DNA of 64,000 nt from Treponema sp. (GTDB lineage: Bacteria > Spirochaetota > Spirochaetia > Treponematales > Breznakiellaceae), in assembly GCA_009782555.1 (NCBI GenBank), contig WRIV01000005.1, forward strand, positions 1-64,000, given 5' to 3'. The notes below the pieces were generated by a model. The model saw nothing but the letters and a program-made list of their open reading frames with translations. It ran no database searches and was not told the origin of the DNA. Position 1 is the first letter of the stretch. The number at the start of each line of letters is the position of its first letter. The position numbers and the translations under genes are program-made. Positions 53,489 through 61,417 of the stretch are shown piece after piece.

Positions 53489-55316
53489 CCTCGATCAAAT
53501 TCTTCATAATGTAATCCCTCCGTTCCGGGGTATTTTTTCCCATATAAAAGGACAATACCTGGGGCACCGCCTTTAGGGTATTTATTGATACCGGAACAAG
53601 CCGCATGTCTTCCCCGATAAACTGGCCGAATTCCCTGGGACTGATTTCTCCCAGGCCTTTAAATCGGGTTATTTCATTAGAGGATCCCAATTCTTCCGCC
53701 GCTTCATCCCGTTCTTTTTCGTTGTAACAGTACCGGGTTTCTTTTTTTGTCCGGACCCGGAAGAGGGGAGTTTCCAGGATGAAGATATGTCCCCCGGTAA
53801 CCAGTTCTTCAAAGTAGGAAAGGAAAAAGGTAAGGAGCAAATTCCTGATATGGAAGCCGTCAAAGTCAGCGTCGGTGGCGATGACAATTCGGGCATACCG
53901 GAGGCCTTCGATGTCGTTTTCGATCCCAAGGGCGGTCATAAGGTTGTAGAGTTCTTCATTTTTGTAAATCGCCGCCTGTTTTTTTCCGTACATATTTTCA
54001 ATTTTTCCCCTAAGAGCAAAGATCGCCTGGGTCATAACATCCCGGCTGGTAACCATGGAACCCGCCGCTGAATCTCCTTCGGTAATAAAAATCGTGGAAA
54101 GCTCTCCGTCCTTGCCGTCCTCAAGATGGTATTTGCAGTCCTTGAGTTTGGGAATCTTTAGAGAAATCTTTTTGGCCGCCTCCCGGGCTTCTTTTTTAAC
54201 GGCATTCAGTTCCGTTCTAAGTTTTTCGTTAGCAATAATTTTCTGCTCCAATTTTTTGGCGGCCAGGGGATTCCGGTGCAGCCAATCATCGGCGCCTTCA
54301 CGGACAGCCTGAACCACCCAGGACCGGATATCGGTGTTTCCCAGTTTGTTTTTGGTCTGGCTTTCAAAGACGGGACTTTTAATTTTAACCGCCACCGCTG
54401 CGGTGGTCCCTTCCCGAATATCTTCGCTTTTGTAATCTTTTTTAAAGTACGCCTGTATTCCTTTTAGAAATCCTTCCTTAAAAGCCGAAAGGTGGGTCCC
54501 TCCATCTACGGTGTACTGGCCGTTGACAAAGGAAAAATATTCTTCTCCATAGTTGTTGGTATGAGTAAAGGAAAATTCAATGTGGGGTCCCTTGTAATAC
54601 CCGATGGGATAGAGAATATCGTCTCCCGTTTCTTCAGTTAATAAATCATAGAGTCCCTGTTTGGATACATAGGGTTTACCATTTAAGATCAATGTCAGAC
54701 CCGCATTAAGATAGGTATAGTTCTGTATCCGCTTTTCTACAAATTCAACATTGAAGCGGTAGTTTTCAAAAATCGAATCATCGGGGGTGAATTCCACAAA
54801 GGTTCCGTCCCTTCTAGCCGCTGCAGGCATGGCTGCGGCGCATTTTCCCTTGCGCTGGTTTTTTAAAACTCCCCGTTCAAAAACCGCCTCGGCAAAATCT
54901 CCGTTACGTATCGCCACAACCCGAAAATGGGAAGAAAGAGCGTTGACGGCCTTGGTTCCCACTCCGTTAAGGCCCACGGAAAACTGAAATACATCGTCGT
55001 TGTACTTGGCCCCGGTGTTGATCACCGACACACATTCCACAAGTTTTCCAAGGGGTATGCCCCGGCCAAAGTCCCGAATTTTTACCACAGATTTTCCCGG
55101 GCCGTTATCCTTGATCTGAACTTCGATCTGTTTTCCGTTTCCCATGATAAATTCATCGATACCATTATCTATCACCTCTTTTAACAAAACATAGATGCCG
55201 TCATCTGGGTTGGAACCGTCTCCCAGCCGTCCTATGTACATACCCGTCCGCAGTCTAATATGCTCCAGGGACGAAAGGGTTTTTATCTTTGATTCATCGT
55301 AGTTGATTTTAGCCAT
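53478..55316 (-). CDS. parE: DNA topoisomerase IV subunit B (GyrB/ParE family)
   Basis: I use the ATG at 55316 behind GGAG; a GTG two codons earlier is also in frame. The ~612-residue protein has the GHKL motifs VIDNGIDEF, RDFGRGIPLG and GLNGVGTKAVNA, and the TOPRIM motifs TEGDSAAGS and DADFDGFHI. The short length and absence of the ~170-residue GyrB insert fit ParE. It decatenates chromosomes with ParC. Confidence 0.92.
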   Translation of the reverse strand: MAKINYDESKIKTLSSLEHIRLRTGMYIGRLGDGSNPDDGIYVLLKEVIDNGIDEFIMGNGKQIEVQIKDNGPGKSVVKIRDFGRGIPLGKLVECVSVINTGAKYNDDVFQFSVGLNGVGTKAVNALSSHFRVVAIRNGDFAEAVFERGVLKNQRKGKCAAAMPAAARRDGTFVEFTPDDSIFENYRFNVEFVEKRIQNYTYLNAGLTLILNGKPYVSKQGLYDLLTEETGDDILYPIGYYKGPHIEFSFTHTNNYGEEYFSFVNGQYTVDGGTHLSAFKEGFLKGIQAYFKKDYKSEDIREGTTAAVAVKIKSPVFESQTKNKLGNTDIRSWVVQAVREGADDWLHRNPLAAKKLEQKIIANEKLRTELNAVKKEAREAAKKISLKIPKLKDCKYHLEDGKDGELSTIFITEGDSAAGSMVTSRDVMTQAIFALRGKIENMYGKKQAAIYKNEELYNLMTALGIENDIEGLRYARIVIATDADFDGFHIRNLLLTFFLSYFEELVTGGHIFILETPLFRVRTKKETRYCYNEKERDEAAEELGSSNEITRFKGLGEISPREFGQFIGEDMRLVPVSINTLKAVPQVLSFYMGKNTPERRDYIMKNLIEDAG

Positions 55317-55389
55317 ATTCACTCCGGTTTTTCTAATATACCATTTTTTTCAGTTTCATTATAGTATGTAACAATAGGATAGTACCGCC

Positions 55390-56244
55390 GTGACTGCTCC
55401 CCTAAAAAAACCTGAATGGATCCGTTCCCGTGCTCCCGGCGGAGAAACATGGAAAAAAGTAAATGAAATTCTTTCCCTCCGTGGGATCCGCACGGTTTGT
55501 GACGAAGCCCGGTGTCCCAACAAAGGTGAATGCTGGGGAATGGGGACCGCTACATTTATGATCCTAGGCGGTATCTGTACCCGGCGCTGCCGTTTCTGCG
55601 CTGTTTCCTCCGCAAAAACGGGGCGGCCTCTTCGCAAAAATGAGTCAACAGAACTGGCTCTGACAGTAAAAGAATTGGAATTGAACTATGCGGTCATTAC
55701 TTCTGTGGACCGGGATGACTTGGAGGACCGAGGGGCAGGTCATTTTGCTCATTGCATCAGGGAAATCAAAGAAAAAAATCCTCCCTGTAAAATAGAGGTC
55801 CTTGTTCCTGATTATTTTGGAGATGAACTGAAAATCGTCAGCGAAGCCGCACCGGATGTGATTGCCCATAATATAGAAACGGTCCGTTCCCTGCAAAAAA
55901 CAATTCGGGATCGCCGCTCTTCCTTTGATAAAAGCCTCCGCACCTTGGGGGAAGCGAAAAACAGCGGCATCTTGACCAAATCCAGCATCCTTCTTGGCTT
56001 TGGTGAACGGGAAGAAGAAGTTCTGACCGCCATGGATGAACTCCTCGCAGTGGGGGTGGAGATATTGGTCATAGGCCAGTATCTCCAGCCTTCAAAAAAC
56101 CAGATCCCCGTGACGGAGTACCTTACCCCCGATACCTTTGTCCGGCTGGAAAAAGCTGCGCTGGACCGGGGCTTTGCTTCGGTAGTGTCTTCACCCATGG
56201 CCCGGACCAGCTATCATGCTTTAGCAGCTTTTGACAGGGCTTGA
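55390..56244 (+). CDS. lipA: lipoyl synthase
   Basis: The 284-residue protein is LipA. The auxiliary 4Fe-4S cluster is bound by C37, C42 and C48 (CDEARCPNKGEC), and the radical SAM cluster by C63, C67 and C70 (CTRRCRFC). The C-terminal ARTSYHA provides the serine ligand. It inserts two sulfurs into octanoyl groups on E2/GcvH. The start is a GTG with a weak AGGA upstream. The gene lies just upstream of tRNA-Lys. Confidence 0.95.
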   Translation: MTAPLKKPEWIRSRAPGGETWKKVNEILSLRGIRTVCDEARCPNKGECWGMGTATFMILGGICTRRCRFCAVSSAKTGRPLRKNESTELALTVKELELNYAVITSVDRDDLEDRGAGHFAHCIREIKEKNPPCKIEVLVPDYFGDELKIVSEAAPDVIAHNIETVRSLQKTIRDRRSSFDKSLRTLGEAKNSGILTKSSILLGFGEREEEVLTAMDELLAVGVEILVIGQYLQPSKNQIPVTEYLTPDTFVRLEKAALDRGFASVVSSPMARTSYHALAAFDRA

Positions 56245-56288
56245 CTAGAGTACTTTTAATATGCAAAATTAATGGCGTTAACTATTTT

Positions 56289-56361
56289 GGGCCGTTAGCT
56301 CAGTAGGTAGAGCATCGCCCTTTTAAGGCGGTGGTCGGAGGTTCGAATCCTGCACGGCTCA
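56289..56361 (+). tRNA. tRNA-Lys(UUU)
   Basis: A 73-nt cloverleaf with a 7-bp acceptor stem, D arm, anticodon loop CTTTTAA (anticodon TTT) and TTCGAAT T-loop. The CCA is not encoded. The T-stem contains one G:G mismatch. Its 3' part is the left attachment site of the integrated element, whose left end supplies the genuine tRNA 3' half. Confidence 0.95.
56317..56361 (+). repeat. left attachment site (attL)
   Basis: 45 bp from the 3' side of the anticodon stem to the discriminator base of tRNA-Lys, identical to 63900-63944. The left copy sits in an intact tRNA. Confidence 0.92.
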
Positions 56362-56479
56362 CTGAGTAAGTCCTTATAGGACAAGGAATTAGGGAAATAG
56401 CAAGACTACCCGAAAACGGGCGCCTTGACTTCAAATGAATTTTGAAATGAGAAAAACGCTCATTTCAGGAGGAGGAGTC

Positions 56480-57772
56480 ATGATGCGCCCGTTTTATTTA
56501 CACAGGCGATCGGGTGTCTGGTATGCTCAGTTGACCGATTCGGAAACAGGTCGAATACTAACTGCACGCTCTACCGGAACACAAAGTCGAGATGAAGCCA
56601 TTCTCATAGTTGCTGAATGGCGAAAAAACGGAATACCTTCTGGCAGGCAGCGAAAACCCAAACCCATTGCACTTGCCGCCGATGTTGAAAGTATTCTTCG
56701 GGCCGTAAGAAAAGCCGATCTATTCAGTGAAGACGCTCTAAGGATAGTACAAACACTGAAAGATCGAGGGTTGATCGATGTAGCTGCTACAAAGTCCGGA
56801 CCAGGTTCGGTCCAGCTTTCTGAATTTTTGGAAACATTTTGGGATTATCATGCAAGCCCCTATGTCAAAGAAAAGCTGGCCCACAAACAGAGCATTACAA
56901 AAAGGCATTGTTACGAAATGGGGAGCAGAGTCCGCAAATACTGGCTGCCCGCTTTCAATGACAGAACACTAAACAGCATAACACGGCAAGACTTAAAAGA
57001 TTTTTCGTTGAGCTTGGCAGAAAAGGGACTGGCCCCAGCCTCTATAAATAAAATCATGCTTGGCGGTAATGTTGCCTTGTCATGGGCACATCGGGAAGGG
57101 CATATAGCGGTTGATCCTACTGAAAAGCTGATGCGTTTTTCGGGTGTACCGGAAAAACGGGGAATATTGACACCGGCTGAGGCTGAGACAATTTTCCACA
57201 AAGTAAACTGGCGAGATAAGCGGGCCTATATCGGCAATCTACTTGCCATTACTACCGGTCTGAGATGCGGGGAAATTTTAGCGGTGCGAAAAAACGACAT
57301 AGGGGAAAAAATCTTGACTGTAGATCATTCATGGAGTAGTTTCGACAAACTAAAAACTACCAAAACGAATGAATCACGGAGAGTTCCCCTATTACCGGAA
57401 GTCCGAGAAAAACTTTTAGAGCTATTGGCGGAAAATCCCCACGATACCGAAAATTCGTATGTTTTCTATGGCTTGTACGAGAATCAGCCTGTAGACAATA
57501 AAGTTTTGCTCAAAGGGCTGAGAGAGGCTTGTACCGCTGTTGGAATAGACTATAAGGCAAGAGGAATTTGTTTTCATAGCCACCGTCATTACTATGCAGC
57601 CCGCATGGCTGATCGCATGGAAGCTGATAAAATAAGCAGGATTACAGGACACCGTAGCAAGGCAATTTTTGATCACTATGCAGATCACATTATTGACGAA
57701 AATCTTGATGAGGTCGGCAAAGTCGGTGCTGAGGTTTTTGGTAACATCTTGCAATTCAGGAAGGGGGCGTAA
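56480..57772 (+). CDS. int: tyrosine recombinase (phage-type integrase)
   Basis: I start at the ATG at 56480, directly behind a GGAGGAGG-type site; a longer upstream frame has no such signal. The ~430-residue enzyme has an N-terminal arm-binding region, a core-binding SAM-like domain (about 105-215) and the catalytic domain with R262, H366/R369 (HSHRH), H391 and the nucleophile Y400 (FDHY). It should catalyse integration at tRNA-Lys. It lies next to attL and reads inward. Confidence 0.95.
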   Translation: MMRPFYLHRRSGVWYAQLTDSETGRILTARSTGTQSRDEAILIVAEWRKNGIPSGRQRKPKPIALAADVESILRAVRKADLFSEDALRIVQTLKDRGLIDVAATKSGPGSVQLSEFLETFWDYHASPYVKEKLAHKQSITKRHCYEMGSRVRKYWLPAFNDRTLNSITRQDLKDFSLSLAEKGLAPASINKIMLGGNVALSWAHREGHIAVDPTEKLMRFSGVPEKRGILTPAEAETIFHKVNWRDKRAYIGNLLAITTGLRCGEILAVRKNDIGEKILTVDHSWSSFDKLKTTKTNESRRVPLLPEVREKLLELLAENPHDTENSYVFYGLYENQPVDNKVLLKGLREACTAVGIDYKARGICFHSHRHYYAARMADRMEADKISRITGHRSKAIFDHYADHIIDENLDEVGKVGAEVFGNILQFRKGA

Positions 57773-57773
57773 C

Positions 57774-57938
57774 ATGAAAAGTTATGGCGGTTACGCAGAT
57801 CATATCCGAATCGGTCACGCTCAGGATGCCTTGCAAGTCATTGAAGAAGTCCTAGAGGAAGCAGAATTTGATCTCGAATCGGTAAGGGCTGTTTTAGAAG
57901 CCCTAAAAGATGCTATCACAAGGGGCATATTACAATAG
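57774..57938 (+). CDS. small acidic protein downstream of int
   Basis: A 54-residue frame begins 1 nt after the integrase stop and contains an amphipathic helical run with many Glu residues (VIEEVLEEAEFDLESVRAVLEAL). It is coupled to int and could be an Int-associated regulator. I do not recognise it. Its start is the ATG at 57774; a longer in-frame start lies inside int. Confidence 0.6.
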   Translation: MKSYGGYADHIRIGHAQDALQVIEEVLEEAEFDLESVRAVLEALKDAITRGILQ

Positions 57939-57978
57939 CCCCTAGACGCACGAGAAAGCCCCTACAGGCGGTTTTATA

Positions 57979-58013
57979 GCCCTAATTGGTAGTTTACCAG
58001 TTAGGGCATTTTT
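57979..58013 (+). terminator. rho-independent terminator after the int unit
   Basis: GCCCTAATTGG pairs with CCAGTTAGGGC (one G:T pair) around a short loop and is followed by ATTTTT. It ends the int operon before motif A and the cargo promoter. Confidence 0.75.
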
Positions 58014-58038
58014 AGTGGGCTAACCTACGCCGTAAACA

Positions 58039-58070
58039 GGCGAAGGAATACACGGATATATAAGGAATTA
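58039..58070 (+). repeat. 32-bp element motif, copy A
   Basis: GGCGAA, 15 nt, then ATAAGGAATTA. The spacing is identical in copies B and C. It lies about 50 bp upstream of the cargo promoter, right after the int terminator. Confidence 0.8.
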
Positions 58071-58122
58071 GTCATGGTTTTCAATAGGTTATGAGAAAGC
58101 AATGTACATTTTATAACTTTTG

Positions 58123-58151
58123 TTGACTTTGTTTCTCTATTGTGTTATTTA
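58123..58151 (+). promoter_or_regulatory. promoter for the AT-rich cargo gene
   Basis: TTGACT (58123-58128), a 17-bp spacer and TATTTA (58146-58151) form a good sigma-70-type promoter about 20 nt before the start of the cargo gene. A perfect AATGTACATT palindrome at 58101-58110 may be an operator. Confidence 0.65.
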
Positions 58152-58169
58152 TTATTCAAGAGGGGAAAC

Positions 58170-58880
58170 ATGACAGAATTCGAAGATAAAATATATTCTA
58201 ATTTTTCTGTTTATCTGTTCAAGAACGATTATGAAGGGATGTTTGCAAGCCTTGAAAGTCATCTGGGGAAAAAACCAATTTTATATGAATATCATTGTTT
58301 GTATAGGATATGTATTGATTATATAGCTGAATATTATCTAGCTCTTCCCTATGCTAATGATTTAATTGAAAAAATGAATTGTATCGGTCAATACAACTGG
58401 TTCAGGCACGAACTTGACAATATTTTTAATGAATACGCTGCGAAAATAGATAAACCCTCTGATATGCCTATGAAAGAATACATGAAAAATCAGGATAAAT
58501 TAAATATAAAAATAGCTAATTTTTTTGATAGCTTTATAAAAGAAAAGTCTGATAATTTTTATGATTCTATACCAGAAAAATTAAAATATAAGATCGGAGG
58601 CGTGATTCTTGATTTTGATGTATTCTATAATGATTTACCATTATTAGTTGAACGTAAATTTATGAATATTACAGAGGATAAAATAATTTGTAATAATAAA
58701 TCATTTTTACATGATTATTTTAAGGATATAACGCCAGAAGGAGAGAAGAATACAAAATGGGAATCCGTGCATAAACTTTTTGGAGTTACAGGTTTGAATA
58801 CAGCAAAAAGCATAGATAAAGATTCAAGGCTTTTTGAACAATGGAAAGCTATTAAGCAAGATATATCGACTTGTATGTAA
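58170..58880 (+). CDS. AT-rich cargo protein of unknown function
   Basis: The 236-residue protein starts at an ATG behind GAGGGG. It is mostly helical and lysine-rich (NDYEGMFASLESHLG; IANFFDSFIKEKSDNF), with no recognisable domain, signal peptide or membrane segment. Base composition is much more AT-rich than the neighbouring integrase and replication genes, which suggests a separate origin. It has its own promoter and lies between the int unit and the HTH gene, a common site for accessory cargo in satellites. Defence, immunity or fitness roles are possible but unsupported. Confidence 0.6.
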   Translation: MTEFEDKIYSNFSVYLFKNDYEGMFASLESHLGKKPILYEYHCLYRICIDYIAEYYLALPYANDLIEKMNCIGQYNWFRHELDNIFNEYAAKIDKPSDMPMKEYMKNQDKLNIKIANFFDSFIKEKSDNFYDSIPEKLKYKIGGVILDFDVFYNDLPLLVERKFMNITEDKIICNNKSFLHDYFKDITPEGEKNTKWESVHKLFGVTGLNTAKSIDKDSRLFEQWKAIKQDISTCM

Positions 58881-58942
58881 TAATACCAGTTTGTATATAA
58901 AATGATACCGCTTTATAAATATCAATAAAGTCATTCAAAGCC

Positions 58943-58990
58943 CATTCTAACACGCGATAACGTAAAAAAGTTATCGAAGGAGTTAGAATG
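58943..58990 (+). promoter_or_regulatory. nested hairpin over the RBS and start codon of the HTH gene
   Basis: An outer perfect 9-bp inverted repeat (CATTCTAAC, 58943-58951; GTTAGAATG, 58982-58990) encloses an inner 7-bp stem (CGATAAC, 58955-58961; GTTATCG, 58970-58976). The Shine-Dalgarno AAGGAG lies in the right internal loop and outer stem. The start codon is in the outer stem. The structure could hide the ribosome site or be a double operator. Confidence 0.75.
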
Positions 58991-59191
58991 AGTACCTTAA
59001 AAACAATTAAGGAAGTCGGTGAAATTTTACACAGTGCGCCGATTACGGTTCGCCGCTTAATCCAAGCGGGGAAAATCAATTACAAGAAAGTTGGTTCAAG
59101 ATACCTATTTTCAGATGACCAAATTCAGGCATACCTTCAAAGTGTCGATGTAACACAAACAGCGAACACCGCAGGGGGCATAAATGAATAA
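58988..59191 (+). CDS. AlpA/excisionase-like HTH protein
   Basis: The 67-residue protein has a MerR/HTH_17-type fold. The first helices read IKEVGEILHSAPITVRRLIQAGKI, followed by the wing KKVGSRYLFSDDQIQAYL. Such proteins activate or direct excision in satellites and ICEs. Its start codon is buried in a nested hairpin. It overlaps the next gene by 8 nt and begins the replication operon. Confidence 0.85.
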   Translation: MSTLKTIKEVGEILHSAPITVRRLIQAGKINYKKVGSRYLFSDDQIQAYLQSVDVTQTANTAGGINE

Positions 59192-59549
59192 GCCCCACGC
59201 TTACGGCAAGCAGTGGGGCAGTACGGCGTTTGACAATGACAGCGTAACTTATAACAGATACATTGTCAATGCCCCACAAAGAATTATCGGTTATGAAAAG
59301 GCTATGTTATGCCTGAAAATGCTTAATCCAATAGATTTTCATTATCGGCGGCCCTTTTCGCTAAAATGCCATGCAATGATTTACAATCAGATAGAATCGT
59401 TTTGTAAAGACTGGTCAGCAATCGGAATAAATACAGAAAATTTTATTCGGTATTTAGTAGAAACCCACCTTATTGATGAAGTTGGCGGCCCTGGTGTTAT
59501 TCGTGATATTTTCCAGAATTTGGAAGTCATGGGAGGTATACCGCAATGA
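59184..59549 (+). CDS. DnaB-N-like helical protein
   Basis: The 121-residue protein ends with NTENFIRYLVETHLIDEVGGPGVIRDIF, which resembles the N-terminal helicase domain of DnaB (LDEVGGxxYL). The RecA-like helicase core is a separate gene at 59763. It may therefore be a split DnaB-type N-domain or helicase loader. It is coupled to the HTH gene (8-nt overlap) and to the next gene (ATGA). Confidence 0.5.
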   Translation: MNKPHAYGKQWGSTAFDNDSVTYNRYIVNAPQRIIGYEKAMLCLKMLNPIDFHYRRPFSLKCHAMIYNQIESFCKDWSAIGINTENFIRYLVETHLIDEVGGPGVIRDIFQNLEVMGGIPQ

Positions 59550-59761
59550 TACCAACTTCAATACTTGCAAGGTTAAATGAGCATGAGGAAGCGATCTCAT
59601 TTGGCTCAGTTACCCTAAAGGTTGTAAAACACGATGGACACAAAACCCGCTATTTGTGGACTGTAGAAACATCAGAAATTGAGGATTCGCCTACGTCAGG
59701 CGGTGGCGGACATTGTAATAAAAGGAGTTACGATACTATTTCTCAGGCTGAGGGTAAATAA
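59546..59761 (+). CDS. small hypothetical protein in the replication operon
   Basis: A 71-residue frame starts at the ATG within ATGA at 59546, behind GGAGG. The sequence is beta-rich at first (SFGSVTLKVVKHDG) with a Gly-rich tail (SPTSGGGGHCNK) and a lone Cys/His. I do not recognise it. The ATGA overlap and spacing to the ATPase support real expression. Confidence 0.5.
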   Translation: MIPTSILARLNEHEEAISFGSVTLKVVKHDGHKTRYLWTVETSEIEDSPTSGGGGHCNKRSYDTISQAEGK

Positions 59762-59762
59762 C

Positions 59763-60935
59763 ATGAGAAATAATGATTGTAACGCATACTTTGAAGAATT
59801 GGCATACAGCCATGAATTGCAAAGAGTAGGTGCGGAAGGTGTAGACCCTAAAAAATACAAGCCGCCAAAATTATTCAAAACCACTTTTTTTGATGAGATA
59901 CTTGATCGGGAATTGCCACCGGAAAAATGGATAGTTGATGGTTTTATACCGGAAACAGGTCTGCACCTGCTTATGGGGGCGGGAAAAATAGGCAAGTCAT
60001 GGTTTACCCTTCAATGCGCCCAAGGAATAGCTCTGGGCGGATCGGTAATGGGTAAAATACCAGTAGAGAAAAAAAGGGTTTTATACATAAGCCTTGAGGA
60101 ACGATGGAAGCTGTTACTGAAAAGGGCAAAAATTCTTGACTTTACAAAAACTGGTAACAATATAATCGTTATTGAGGATATTGACCGAAAAGAAACCCCT
60201 AACGTGATAAATTCGCTTGACTTTATGCTTGAGCTTGACCCTAGCATAAAATTTGTAATCATTGACACCATGCAATTATTCCTGAATGTATCAGACCTGA
60301 ATGATTATGGGCCATCTGTTAACAGCTTGAGGGCATTAAAAGTCATTGCGGATAAAAGGGAAGTGTCTATTTTAATGATACATCATACTAACAAGTCCGG
60401 CGGCAATGAATCTGTTGACTTTATGGAGCGTTCACTTGGCAGCACTGGAATTACCGCTACTTGTGATACAACCATTTTTTTGACAAGGCCCAGAAACGAA
60501 AAAAGAGCGGATATGTATATTACAGGCCGTGAAGTGATGGACAAGGCATACACCTTGAAAATGGATGATAATTGCGGATGGGTTTTGGAAGGTGATAAAA
60601 GGGAAGTGGTAGAGGGTGAAACCCAAAGACTCATTGCCGAATGGCTAAAAGAAAACAGTCCGGCAAGCCCTATGGATATATTCAAGGGGTTAAAAAATGA
60701 GGGTTACAAGGGAACCTATGAGTCTGTAAAGCAAACTTGCCATAGAATGAAAAACGCCGGAAAACTTACCAGCGAATCGGGGAAATACAACCTATTCACC
60801 CCTGCCGATACCCCTGTTACTCATGTTACCCCGTTACCCACCAAAACAGAGCCGGAAAGTATGGTAACAAGTAACATGGGTAACACCCCCCTACAGGAAA
60901 CAACGGAACCAGAAAAGGAACCGGATATTTATTAA
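59763..60935 (+). CDS. RepA-like AAA/RecA-fold ATPase (hexameric helicase type)
   Basis: Starting at MRNNDC, the 390-residue protein has Walker A GAGKIGKS (72-79), Walker B FVIIDTMQLF with D168, and MIHHTNKSGG and ERSLGSTGITATCDTTIF, as in RepA/AAA_25 helicases of plasmids and satellites. The C-terminal ~100 residues hold a winged-helix-like segment (MDIFKGLKNEGYKGTYESVKQTCHRM) and a Thr/Pro-rich tail. It probably drives autonomous replication of the excised element. Confidence 0.88.
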   Translation: MRNNDCNAYFEELAYSHELQRVGAEGVDPKKYKPPKLFKTTFFDEILDRELPPEKWIVDGFIPETGLHLLMGAGKIGKSWFTLQCAQGIALGGSVMGKIPVEKKRVLYISLEERWKLLLKRAKILDFTKTGNNIIVIEDIDRKETPNVINSLDFMLELDPSIKFVIIDTMQLFLNVSDLNDYGPSVNSLRALKVIADKREVSILMIHHTNKSGGNESVDFMERSLGSTGITATCDTTIFLTRPRNEKRADMYITGREVMDKAYTLKMDDNCGWVLEGDKREVVEGETQRLIAEWLKENSPASPMDIFKGLKNEGYKGTYESVKQTCHRMKNAGKLTSESGKYNLFTPADTPVTHVTPLPTKTEPESMVTSNMGNTPLQETTEPEKEPDIY

Positions 60936-60945
60936 GGAGAATATT

Positions 60946-61245
60946 ATGGAAGTTGACAAATTCGTTAATCGTCTTTTTGCTTGGTACAAAACACCAGAGG
61001 GCAAGCAGTGGAAAGAAACATTGGCCTTAAAACTGAAAAAAAGCAAGTCCAAAATGAGACAGGATAACACTTTGAGACAGGCACTTTTGGAATTAAAAAC
61101 AGATTGGGAAAGACAAGACCTATTAAATGGCCTTGAACTGGTTGAGGGGTATTTACAAAAATACGGCGAACCAGATGAAAGCGGGGAAAAGTTCATCGAC
61201 CTGGAAACATTGGGAAACCTTATGGACATCGGTTCTATTGGGTGA
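60946..61245 (+). CDS. small protein sharing a WxxTxxGKxW motif with the scaffold-like protein
   Basis: The 99-residue protein starts at an ATG behind AAGGAG, 10 nt after the ATPase. Near its N-terminus it has WYKTPEGKQW, aligned with WINTDDGKKW in the scaffold-like protein at 62283-62882. The rest is helical and charged. A shared peptide in an early and a late gene could mean a common capsid partner, but the similarity is short. I do not recognise a family. Confidence 0.55.
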   Translation: MEVDKFVNRLFAWYKTPEGKQWKETLALKLKKSKSKMRQDNTLRQALLELKTDWERQDLLNGLELVEGYLQKYGEPDESGEKFIDLETLGNLMDIGSIG

Positions 61246-61269
61246 TTTTTGCCGCCTTCGCCCCAAAAA

Positions 61270-61301
61270 GGCGAAAGACTACATTGATTTATAAAGAATT
61301 A
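61270..61301 (+). repeat. 32-bp element motif, copy B
   Basis: GGCGAA, 15 nt, ATAAAGAATTA. It matches copy A at 26 of 32 positions and lies between the convergent early and capsid operons. A TTCGCC/GGCGAA hairpin (61257-61275) overlaps it. Confidence 0.8.
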
Positions 61302-61391
61302 ACCCTGGTATCGGGCAAGTTGATGTATTTTTACATGAGAAAAAGGGGTGAGCCGAAAGGAGTCATACAGCCCACCCCAACACAAACCAAA

Positions 61392-61406
61392 AGCGGAAAA
61401 ACCGCT
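61392..61406 (-). terminator. weak terminator-like hairpin after the capsid gene
   Basis: AGCGG (61392-61396) pairs with CCGCT (61402-61406) with a five-base loop and is followed on the minus strand by TTTT. It would end the leftward operon. The stem is short, so confidence is limited. The rest of the 172-nt gap holds motif B. Confidence 0.4.
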
Positions 61407-61417
61407 AATGTTTACTG

